Source of the DNA: Acidimicrobiaceae bacterium
GTDB taxonomy: Bacteria > Actinomycetota > Acidimicrobiia > Acidimicrobiales > RAAP-2
DNA: 33,681 nucleotides
NCBI GenBank assembly: GCA_003138855.1
Contig: PLHF01000135.1
Span: 1 to 33,681 of the forward strand
Direction: 5' to 3'
The notes beneath the pieces are model-generated. The model saw only the letters and a program-made list of their open reading frames with translations. It made no database searches and was not told the DNA's origin. Positions 27,391 through 33,681 of this stretch are shown here, piece after piece (position 1 is the stretch's first letter; each line of letters starts with the position of its first letter). Both the position numbers and the translations under genes were made by a program.

Positions 27391-28451
27391 CGGCCGGTCT
27401 CGCTCAGGCGCTCGCCCAGCCGGTCGCCGACCACACGGGCCGCGGCCAGAGCTAGCGGATAGTTCATCCGGGTCGGCCCCAGCAGACCGATGGTGCCCGC
27501 CCCGACGCCGTCGACGGAGATCGGCATCACCACGATGGCGCAGGAGGCCAGAGGCTCGACCCCGTGCTCGGTGCCGATGGCCACCGAGAGGCCGGTGTCG
27601 AGGATGTCGCGGAGCAGAGTGACCACCACGAGCTGCTGTTCGAGGATGCTCAGCACCGACCGCACGGTGTCCACCGCATCGAATGCGGCAGCCATACGCG
27701 ACGATCCACCGACGAAGAGCTGATCCCCCCCTTCTGCGGAACCAAGTGCCCGCAGCCCCATGATGCCCGCCGAGACCACTGCATCGGTGTGGGCGTCGCC
27801 GCTGGGGGTGGCCGTGGGGAGCACCTGAGCCAGCGGGATACCGAGTACATGGGCGGCCAAGCGGGCAGCCGCGTCGGACAGCCGGTGCTCGTCCACCTCC
27901 TCGGCGAACTCGATCGACTGCTTCTGCACCGCTCCATCGGCCAACACCACCACCAGCAGCGCCAGGTGCGGCGCCAACCGGACCAGCTGCACCGATCGGA
28001 TGGCGGCGGACTCGTGCGACGGACCCACCACCATCGCCGTGCAGTCGGTGAGGTCGGCCAGGAGCCCGGACGTCTTCTCGAGCATCAGCTCGATCTCCCC
28101 GTGGGCGTGGTCGAAGAATTGGCGCACCTGCTGACGCCCGACCGGATCGAGCGAAGAGGTGACCCCGAGACGGTCGACGAAGAACCGATAGCCCTTGTCA
28201 GTGGGGATGCGACCGGCACTGGTGTGCGGTTGGGTCAGGAACCCGTCGCGTTCCAGCGCCGCCATGTCCGAGCGCACCGTGGCCGAGGACACGCTCACGC
28301 CCGGTGCATCGACGACGTGCTGCGATCCGACCGGCTGAGCGGAACCGATGTACTCGGTGACCACCGCGTTGAGAATGGCCGCCTTTCGGGCGTCAAGCTC
28401 CCCTGCTCCTGGTGTGGCCTGCTGGGATCGGCTGTCGTCAGTGGTCGGCAT
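27387..28451 (-). CDS. hrcA: heat-inducible transcription repressor HrcA
   Basis: The protein is 354 aa from the ATG at 28451. The N-terminal winged-helix has the conserved EYIGSAQPVGSQHVVD, SSATVRSDMAALERDGFL and PHTSAGRIPTDKGYRFFVD blocks. The dimerisation and GroEL-dependent stability domain follows, ending with LGPTRMNYPLALAAARVVGD. HrcA represses heat-shock operons through CIRCE. A CIRCE element lies 65 bases upstream, so the gene is autoregulated. The frame is open further upstream but runs into the operator. Confidence 0.96.
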   Translation of the reverse strand: MPTTDDSRSQQATPGAGELDARKAAILNAVVTEYIGSAQPVGSQHVVDAPGVSVSSATVRSDMAALERDGFLTQPHTSAGRIPTDKGYRFFVDRLGVTSSLDPVGRQQVRQFFDHAHGEIELMLEKTSGLLADLTDCTAMVVGPSHESAAIRSVQLVRLAPHLALLVVVLADGAVQKQSIEFAEEVDEHRLSDAAARLAAHVLGIPLAQVLPTATPSGDAHTDAVVSAGIMGLRALGSAEGGDQLFVGGSSRMAAAFDAVDTVRSVLSILEQQLVVVTLLRDILDTGLSVAIGTEHGVEPLASCAIVVMPISVDGVGAGTIGLLGPTRMNYPLALAAARVVGDRLGERLSETGR

Positions 28452-28516
28452 GTTCTCTCGCCACGGGATTCGGTCTGTCGGCTGCGGGTGGCTGCCGGAG
28501 CCCTGTTCACTTCGTG

Positions 28517-28543
28517 TTGGCACTCCACTCTAGTGAGTGCTGA
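28517..28543 (-). promoter_or_regulatory. CIRCE operator of hrcA-dnaJ-rsmE
   Basis: On the plus strand TTGGCACTC (28517-28525), nine bases, then GAGTGCTGA (28535-28543). The published consensus is TTAGCACTC-N9-GAGTGCTAA; each arm differs at one position. Position upstream of hrcA and exact 9-base spacing make this a confident HrcA binding site. Confidence 0.93.
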
Positions 28544-28580
28544 GCCAATTCGGGCGGCCACGGGTACCGGCGGGCCCATT

Positions 28581-28605
28581 CCACGGCGAGGCGGGACGGC
28601 CGTGG
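28581..28605 (-). terminator. hairpin between hrcA promoter region and the DtxR gene end
   Basis: CCACGGC (28581-28587) and GCCGTGG (28599-28605) form a perfect 7-bp stem with an 11-base loop. It lies upstream of, not after, the DtxR gene on the minus strand, and after the hrcA promoter in the other direction. With no U-tract its role is uncertain. Confidence 0.25.
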
Positions 28606-28627
28606 ACCGGTCACCGCGGGGCGCAGC

Positions 28628-29287
28628 TCAGGCCGGGGCGACGAACATCCGCTGGGTCATCGCCGGCCCGAGGGCGATGGCTGCGTCCCCGACCACCAGG
28701 GTCAAGGTCCCATCGGGGGCCCTGGCCTGGATCAGCGCAGTGATCCCGGGGGTGAGTCCGTGGTCGCCGAGATAGGTGAGCGAGGCCGTGTCGTGCTCGA
28801 CGCTCTCGGTGATGCGCTCCAGGCGGATCCGGTCCCCGGGCTGGGCATCGGCCAGGCGCCTCTGCTCGGGACCGACCGGCTCGACCCCGGGGATGGGGTT
28901 GCCATGGGGGCAGGTGGTCGGATTGCCCAGGAGCACCACCAGGTGTGCCTCTACGTCGTCGGAGATCACGTGCTCCCACCTGCCGGCCTCGACGTGGGCC
29001 TTGTCCCAGTCGAGCCCGATGATGTCGACCAGGAGGCGCTCGGCAAGCCGGTGTTTGCGCACCACGCTCGCGGCCAAGATAGCGCCCTTGTCCGTCATGG
29101 TGATCTGCCGTGCGCTGCGTACGATCAGATCGTCGGCCTCGAGGCGGTCGAGCATCTCCGACACGGACGGGGCCGCCTTGCCGAGGCGCTCGGCCAGCCG
29201 GGCCTGGATGACCGGGATGCCTTCCTCCTCCAGGGCGAAGATCGTTTCGAGGTACTCCTCGACCGGCGGGTGGAAGCGGTCAAGCAC
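28628..29287 (-). CDS. DtxR-family metal-dependent repressor with altered metal site
   Basis: The protein is 219 aa from a GTG start. A winged HTH (residues 10-65) is followed by the dimerisation/metal domain and an SH3-like FeoA domain. Numbering matches DtxR exactly in the metal region: His79, Glu83 and His98 are kept, as are Glu105 and His106. Position 10 is Glu (Met in DtxR) and position 102 is Gly (Cys in DtxR/IdeR). A Cys126-x-His128 pair (CPHGNPIPG) is present. It is a regulator of metal-uptake or stress genes, but the metal (Fe or Mn) cannot be assigned. It is divergent from the acidic protein gene at 29338. Confidence 0.9.
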   Translation of the reverse strand: MLDRFHPPVEEYLETIFALEEEGIPVIQARLAERLGKAAPSVSEMLDRLEADDLIVRSARQITMTDKGAILAASVVRKHRLAERLLVDIIGLDWDKAHVEAGRWEHVISDDVEAHLVVLLGNPTTCPHGNPIPGVEPVGPEQRRLADAQPGDRIRLERITESVEHDTASLTYLGDHGLTPGITALIQARAPDGTLTLVVGDAAIALGPAMTQRMFVAPA

Positions 29288-29337
29288 GGTGACGATCCTA
29301 CGACAGCGAGGGCGGCGGCGGGCCGTCGGGCAGTACC

Positions 29338-29772
29338 GTGGACAACGTGGAAAGCAGCCCCGGACCGGACCCGCTCGAGGACGGGGACGTCCACGAGGTC
29401 TCCCCGCAGGCCGGGGACGACCCGGGCGGTGACGTCGGAGGGCCCCACACTTCGGCCGGGGCCGACGCCGGTGACGAGGAGAGCGCCGTCGACTGGGAGC
29501 CCCCCAGAGGCAACGACCCGCTCCGGTTCAACAATTGGATGAAGCGCTCCGCCTCCGGTGCGGTGATGACCGGCATCGCCCTGGGCCTCCAACAAGCACT
29601 CGATGCACGCAAGGACAAGCCGGCCTTCGTCATGGAGGCGCCTGGCGAACCCGACGACCCCGACGCCCCGATCGACTTGAGATTCGACCCCGACAACCCT
29701 GCGAACACCGTCGCCATCATCCGGCACCCGGTGTCGGAGCGTCCCCCCGAACGACCGACGCCGGAGTCGTGA
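29338..29772 (+). CDS. acidic protein of unknown function
   Basis: The protein is 144 aa from a GTG start, 50 bases from the divergent DtxR-family gene. Residues 1-55 are acidic, Gly/Pro-rich and probably disordered. A compact central segment reads LRFNNWMKRSASGAVMTGIALGLQQAL (27 residues, not quoted in full elsewhere), amphipathic and Gly/Ala-rich, possibly membrane-associated. The C-terminus is again acidic and proline-rich. I do not recognise the family. It is convergent with the PAP2 gene, 21 bases away. Compositional pattern supports a real gene. Confidence 0.65.
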   Translation: MDNVESSPGPDPLEDGDVHEVSPQAGDDPGGDVGGPHTSAGADAGDEESAVDWEPPRGNDPLRFNNWMKRSASGAVMTGIALGLQQALDARKDKPAFVMEAPGEPDDPDAPIDLRFDPDNPANTVAIIRHPVSERPPERPTPES

Positions 29773-29793
29773 CGCCGCCGACCCGCGTGCCGG

Positions 29794-30549
29794 TCAGCCC
29801 GCCGGGGGCGGGCCGACCCCGCTGAGCTTCCGCGGATCGGCTCGGCCTGTACCGCGTCGCATCGACGCCTCGCGTGCGCTGTCGGCGATCATCCGGGCCA
29901 GCCCGTCGACCAGGAGGACGACGCCCACGCCGAACGCCAAGCCGGCCAGTGCATCGGTCGGATAGTGCAGACGGAGGGTGATCACCGACACCGACACCCA
30001 CAGGGCGTACGCCGATCCGGCGACCACGGCGATCACCCTCCAACGGGCCGGCGTGGCCAGGATGAAGGCGGTGGCCAGCGCGGCAGCACCGACCGTCGAG
30101 CCCGACGGATAGGACAGAGCTCCCCCGAAGGTCCTGCCGACCACCGGTTTGACCATCGACTCGGCGAGGAACAGTGCCAAGGGGGGGCCGACGAGGCAGG
30201 CCACCGCTCGGGGCCGATCCCGTCGAAAGGCGATCCCGGACGCCACGATGGAGCCCACGATGATGATGACCGGATAGCGCAGTGAAGTCGAGGCGCGGAA
30301 GAACGGACTGTTGGAGGTGCTGATCACGTCCAGGAACCATCCGTCGACGCTCGCCGATGCAGGCCGGTGGGCGAAGTAGACGCCACCGGCGGCCATGGCG
30401 AGCACCAGCAGCGAGCCGACGGCCACTTCGACTGCCGCTTGCCGTCGGCGGTCATGCCCGAGGCAGTCCGGCACGGCGGCGGGAGCACCGTCGGCCATCC
30501 AGGGGAGGTCCGGCCTCACAGGCTTGTCGGCACCGTCCGCCGCTCTCAC
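29794..30549 (-). CDS. PAP2-like membrane protein, catalytic His missing
   Basis: The protein is 251 aa with about six TM helices. The PAP2 phosphatase signatures are degenerate. The first has K134-P-V-V-G-R139 and the second is PSGST (148-152), where the family has the catalytic PSGH. In the third, LRLHYPTD keeps His195 and Asp199 but the usual SR Arg is Val. Intact members dephosphorylate lipid phosphates such as undecaprenyl or phosphatidyl phosphates. With the acid/base His gone, enzymatic activity is doubtful, though a lipid-binding or transport role remains possible. The GTG start lies 44 bases after the GT4 stop, so probably cotranscribed with it. Confidence 0.85.
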   Translation of the reverse strand: MRAADGADKPVRPDLPWMADGAPAAVPDCLGHDRRRQAAVEVAVGSLLVLAMAAGGVYFAHRPASASVDGWFLDVISTSNSPFFRASTSLRYPVIIIVGSIVASGIAFRRDRPRAVACLVGPPLALFLAESMVKPVVGRTFGGALSYPSGSTVGAAALATAFILATPARWRVIAVVAGSAYALWVSVSVITLRLHYPTDALAGLAFGVGVVLLVDGLARMIADSAREASMRRGTGRADPRKLSGVGPPPAG

Positions 30550-30593
30550 CGTCCCAACGCTACCGGCGGACCCACCCGCCCACTGGCGGCAGG

Positions 30594-31790
30594 CTACGCC
30601 CGGCGAGCCTCAGAGGTCCGAATCGCCAGGTCGTAGTTCTCCCGGAGGGCGGGCAGCACCTTCGCAGGGGCATACCTCGCGTCGTACCGGGCGCGGGCAG
30701 CGGCGGAGGCGCGCTCGTGCACCGTCGGATCGAGGAGCCCGACCACGGCATCGGCCAGGGCGTCTGGGTCGTCCCGGGGCACCACCCGACCGCTCTCGCC
30801 GTCCGCTACGACCTCGGGCAGAGCGAAGAAATCCGAGACGACCGCCGGCACACCTGAGCCGAGTGCCTCCAACAGCGTCAGCGGCAGCCCATCGAAGCGC
30901 GAGGGATAGGCGAACACCTCACAGCTGGGAAGGAAGTCCTCGAGCATCTCCTGGCGTGACAGGTACCCGCGCCACTCGACACCGGCGGCCTCCAACTCGC
31001 CGTCCGAGAGTCCGGTGGGCCCGCCAGCGACCCACAGGTGCGCATCGGGGCGTCGGCTACGTATGGCGCGCATGGCCTGCACCACCGTGTCGCCGCCCTT
31101 GGCCCGGAAATCGACCGCCGCGAAGCCGATGCGCCCGGGCACCGGCGTTGCCACCGGGGCCGACGGCATCCCCCCCGGGAAGCAGGGGACCACACCGAGG
31201 TGTTCGGGCGCCACACCCCGCTCGAGATACCAACGGCCCAGGGCATCGGTGAAGGCGACGACCCGGTCTGCCTGCGCCAGTCCGTGTTCGATGTGCCAGA
31301 CCCCGAGCATCCGGGCAAGGAGCCGGTCGGCACTGTCGGCTGAGCAGACGCGCGCTCTCCCCCAACCTCGCGCCCACCTGTACAGGTAGGTCAGGGGAGC
31401 AGCATTGCTGACCAGCACCGGCGTCGGGATGCCCGTCCAGCGCACGCTGTAGGTGTGGCAGTGCACGAGATCGAACGCGTCGCGGACCTCGAGGAGGCGG
31501 AAGGGCTCGCGGAACAGGACACCCGTGCGCCGCACATCGTTCACCGCATGCTCACGAACCACCTGGGCCCAAGCGAGCGTTCGGTCACGAGTCGACCCAC
31601 CGTCCTCGAGCGCCCTGCGTCGCCCGTGCTCGTGGAGCTCACCGGATCTGAGGGCGTCGTCATACCGCACATAGGTCACGCCGGGCGGCGGTTGCCGGAG
31701 CAGCGCCTCGGTGTAGACGACATCCCCCGTCCATGGGTCGATCCCGGGCAAGGGGCTCATCAAGAGGACCCTGAGCTCTCGTGCTGACAT
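30594..31790 (-). CDS. GT-B (family 4) glycosyltransferase
   Basis: The protein is 398 aa with two Rossmann-like halves. The C-terminal half holds the GT4 motif FDGLPLTLLEALGSGVPAV, where the first acidic residue of the E-x7-E pair is Asp. The N-terminal half binds the acceptor (LLMSPLPGIDPWTGDVV). It transfers a sugar from a nucleotide sugar to a lipid or glycan, substrate unknown. A divergent GT2 remnant starts 69 bases away, and a PAP2-like gene follows, pointing to an envelope glycan locus. The ATG at 31790 is the only start before the intergenic space. Confidence 0.92.
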   Translation of the reverse strand: MSARELRVLLMSPLPGIDPWTGDVVYTEALLRQPPPGVTYVRYDDALRSGELHEHGRRRALEDGGSTRDRTLAWAQVVREHAVNDVRRTGVLFREPFRLLEVRDAFDLVHCHTYSVRWTGIPTPVLVSNAAPLTYLYRWARGWGRARVCSADSADRLLARMLGVWHIEHGLAQADRVVAFTDALGRWYLERGVAPEHLGVVPCFPGGMPSAPVATPVPGRIGFAAVDFRAKGGDTVVQAMRAIRSRRPDAHLWVAGGPTGLSDGELEAAGVEWRGYLSRQEMLEDFLPSCEVFAYPSRFDGLPLTLLEALGSGVPAVVSDFFALPEVVADGESGRVVPRDDPDALADAVVGLLDPTVHERASAAARARYDARYAPAKVLPALRENYDLAIRTSEARRA

Positions 31791-31859
31791 GTCGAGAAGC
31801 TATCCGATCGACACGCATTCCCACCTCGGCCCCGCGGTGACGTTTGCTACCGTCAGTGC

Positions 31860-32043
31860 GTGTCCCCACTCGTGACCGTGGTCATCCCGACCCACTTCGG
31901 GGGTCGGTTCGTCCGTGAGGCCGTGGAGTCGGTCCGCGGCCAGACACTCGACGATTGGGAGATCAAGGTCGTCTGCGATGGCTGTGACGACGAGATGTCC
32001 GATCTCCGGAAGGACCCCCGTATCGAGGTCATTGCCCAGAGGA
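31860..32043 (+). pseudogene. truncated family 2 glycosyltransferase
   Basis: From a GTG start, the typical GT-A N-terminus is clear (LVTVVIPTHFGGRFVREAVE, then SVRGQTLDDWEIKVVCDGCDD and DPRIEVIAQRR). Around 32043 the similarity ends, and the frame runs on only to 32153 with unrelated residues. A GT2 enzyme of this sort would need about 200-250 more residues. The sequence that follows belongs to an IS1380-type element remnant, so loss by insertion or deletion is the simplest reading. Confidence 0.85.
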
Positions 32044-32617
32044 GGGCTATCGACATAACCCGCTCACCCAGGGGTGACGAGCGAGCCCAAGGTTCCATTT
32101 CCCACGCTATCGATTTCGATTTCCCACATTGTTGTTGGTGCAACCAAATGTGAGAACTCCCTGATCAACAGTACCGGATGACATTTTCGGCACCCACAGG
32201 CTTCCGTCACACCTGCTTCATCACCAACACCGAGGGCAACGACATCGCCTTCCTCGAGCTCCGCCGCCGGGGACATGCCCGGGTGGAGGACCGGATCAGG
32301 AACTGGAAGGACTGTGGCCTTTCCAACCTGCCCTTCGACTCCTTCGTCCGCAACGAGGCCTGGGTAGCCACCAGCCTGGTCGCCGGGGCGCTGCTGGCCT
32401 GGAGCCAGATGGTCTGCTTCGACGGTGCGCTGGCCAGGGCCGAACCGAAGACCATGCGCTACCGGGTCCTCCATGTGGCCGCCCTCCTCGTGCACAAGAG
32501 CAGGGGACTCACCCTGCGGCTGGACAAGACCTGGCCGTGGGTGGATGACCTCTCCAACGCCTTCGTCAAGCTGCGAGCGGCAATCCCCTGACCAGCCGGG
32601 TCAGTACGCCCGACCCG
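32044..32617 (+). mobile_element. IS1380-family transposase remnant
   Basis: The frame at 32178-32591 encodes the C-terminal third of an IS1380-type DDE transposase: FLELRRRGHARVEDRIR, SNLPFDSFVRNEAWV, then a block ending EPKTMRYRVLHVAALLVHK and TWPWVDD. A TGA in frame lies at 32151, and the N-terminal two thirds are absent. The element replaces the rest of the GT2 gene. A 6-bp stem (CGGGTC at 32597, GACCCG at 32612) follows the stop. I cannot identify the terminal inverted repeats, so the limits are approximate. Confidence 0.85.
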
Positions 32618-32815
32618 AAAGCACTGCTGCAGGGCGTGACATCCGAACACGAATGACAAAGCCGCGGCGCTTCACGCACGCGATGTGGTCCGGTCGACGA
32701 GATCGATCACGACCGTCAACTCGTCGACGACTCAGCCGTCGGCAGGGGGTCGGACGAATGATCGAGGTTGGCGGAACGACGATTAGTGACAGGGACTGTT
32801 CTAGGCATGCCCGGT

Positions 32816-33520
32816 TCAATTGGGGCCAAGTAGGCGTAGCAGCATGGCCGTGTCGCGCCGGTCGCTTGATCGGAGCTCATAGCCTGAATGAAATAGGAGC
32901 TGTACCTCGGTGGACAGGCACGCCACCGTGCGCCCCCCGATCGCCCCTGAGGCGAAGTCGGTCGACCCGAGGTCCACACGAGTGTGACCTCTGCCAGTCG
33001 AGGGCCGACGGAGGCCGGCAATCAGTTGTTCCTCGTCGATGCCGAGGAACTCGATGCGATGACCGGCGTCGTCATCGAGCACGGACTGCAAGGGCATCCA
33101 GATGCCGGCCTCCTGTGAACGATTGATCAGCCGGAATCCCAATGAAGCGAGGGCGCTCCGTGCCCGAGCTTCATCCCGCTCAAAATCCAATATCACCAGA
33201 TCCAAATCGTGGTGCCTGCGAGTCTGGCGCCCAGCCAATGCATCGACACCCCATCCGCCGGCCACCCTGTAGTGAACCTCGGCGGTATCGAGCACCTGGA
33301 GGATCCAGAGCACGTCCTTGGCCCGCATGGGTTCCTCACGCACCCAGGCCCACGCCCGATGCAACAGAGGTGGGAGTGGCGTCGCTCGGACGGCACGCCG
33401 GCCTGTTCTGGCAATTGCCCTAGGCAATCGACGGGACCGGACCTGCGTCGCGATGTTGCTCAAGGTAGAACTCACGAGACGCCGCCAGCTCAAGCGGCGA
33501 CCCGAGGGGAACTGGAACAT
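32816..33520 (-). CDS. LinA/ANT-type nucleotidyltransferase-fold protein
   Basis: The protein is 234 aa from the ATG at 33520; AGAGGA precedes it. The first 64 residues are a basic leader without recognisable domain. From residue 69 a minimal nucleotidyltransferase core appears, with GGWGVDAL (88-95), GRQTRRHHDLDL with the DLD pair at 105 and 107, then the downstream helical part. Relatives modify lincosamides or aminoglycosides by adding AMP. The local context (glycosyltransferase, IS) suggests an accessory gene. Resistance cannot be claimed from the core motif alone, as many proteins with this core have unknown substrates. Start could be the ATG at residue 65. Confidence 0.8.
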   Translation of the reverse strand: MFQFPSGRRLSWRRLVSSTLSNIATQVRSRRLPRAIARTGRRAVRATPLPPLLHRAWAWVREEPMRAKDVLWILQVLDTAEVHYRVAGGWGVDALAGRQTRRHHDLDLVILDFERDEARARSALASLGFRLINRSQEAGIWMPLQSVLDDDAGHRIEFLGIDEEQLIAGLRRPSTGRGHTRVDLGSTDFASGAIGGRTVACLSTEVQLLFHSGYELRSSDRRDTAMLLRLLGPN

Positions 33521-33661
33521 GTCCTATCCTCTCGCTTGTCGCAACCCAATGCTCCAACTGGAATTGTTACGGTACACCGACGCCGGCATAGCCGCTTTGG
33601 TCAGCTTCGACAATCTAGTGCTCACGGCATCTCGACCGGGTGGGCAATGGACCCTCTTGCC

Positions 33662-33681
33662 GGCTCTGTTGCATTGATTGA
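33662..33681 (+). repeat. possible IS6-family terminal inverted repeat at the window edge
   Basis: The last 20 bases begin GGCTCTGTTGCA, which from memory is the start of IS6100/IS26-type inverted repeats; GATTG follows at the right distance. The element itself would lie outside the window, so the call rests on one short match. Confidence 0.4.

Overview
The window is high-GC DNA with many GTG starts, tightly overlapped operons and a BldD homologue. The gene set (dnaG-rpoD, alpha2-type glyS, ppdK, era/corC/ybeY/phoH, hrcA-dnaJ, DtxR) points to an actinobacterium, and my best guess is the class Acidimicrobiia. That placement is inference from gene content and style; no marker was searched.

Positions 1-5110 are an eroded accessory region. 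It holds the 5' half of a tRNA-Met (CAT) gene beside short direct repeats, which looks like an integration scar. Next come a wrecked SF2 helicase of the type I associate with TOTE primase-helicase conflict loci, an orphan ClpC N-domain fragment, and an apparently intact gene for a basic H1/HBHA-like tailed protein. A tiny zinc-ribbon gene and a membrane glycosyltransferase that has lost internal blocks complete it. An intact tRNA-Asn (GTT) marks the boundary with the conserved chromosome.

Positions 5371-17015 are core housekeeping. Apart from one small forward gene, everything is on the minus strand: uppS, a small membrane protein, recO, an internally deleted photolyase, hemW and glyS, then ppdK, then dnaG and rpoD. 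Most junctions in the uppS-glyS chain and between dnaG and rpoD overlap by 1-8 bases, so translational coupling is likely. A forward pair (TauE/SafE-like permease, DinG-like helicase) sits at 17137-20034.

Positions 20172-28451 carry two minus-strand groups. One is BldD, a BldC/excisionase-like HTH protein, HIT, PhoH, YbeY, CorC-like and Era, an operon with a ribosome-maturation flavour. The other is hrcA-dnaJ-rsmE behind a clear CIRCE operator, a heat-shock unit. BldD keeps the R-x-D-x8-R-x-x-D c-di-GMP signature.

Positions 28628-33681 hold a DtxR-family regulator, a conserved-looking acidic protein, a PAP2-like membrane protein lacking its catalytic His, and a GT4 glycosyltransferase. The right end is accessory again: a GT2 gene cut off and followed by an IS1380 transposase remnant, then a LinA/ANT-like nucleotidyltransferase. 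The last 20 bases resemble an IS6-family terminal repeat.

No clearly new multi-gene defence or metabolic system is visible. The most unusual items are the coupled, still-open mini-photolyase, the decayed helicase beside a broken tRNA, the altered metal-site residues in the DtxR protein, and the BldD signature in this context.
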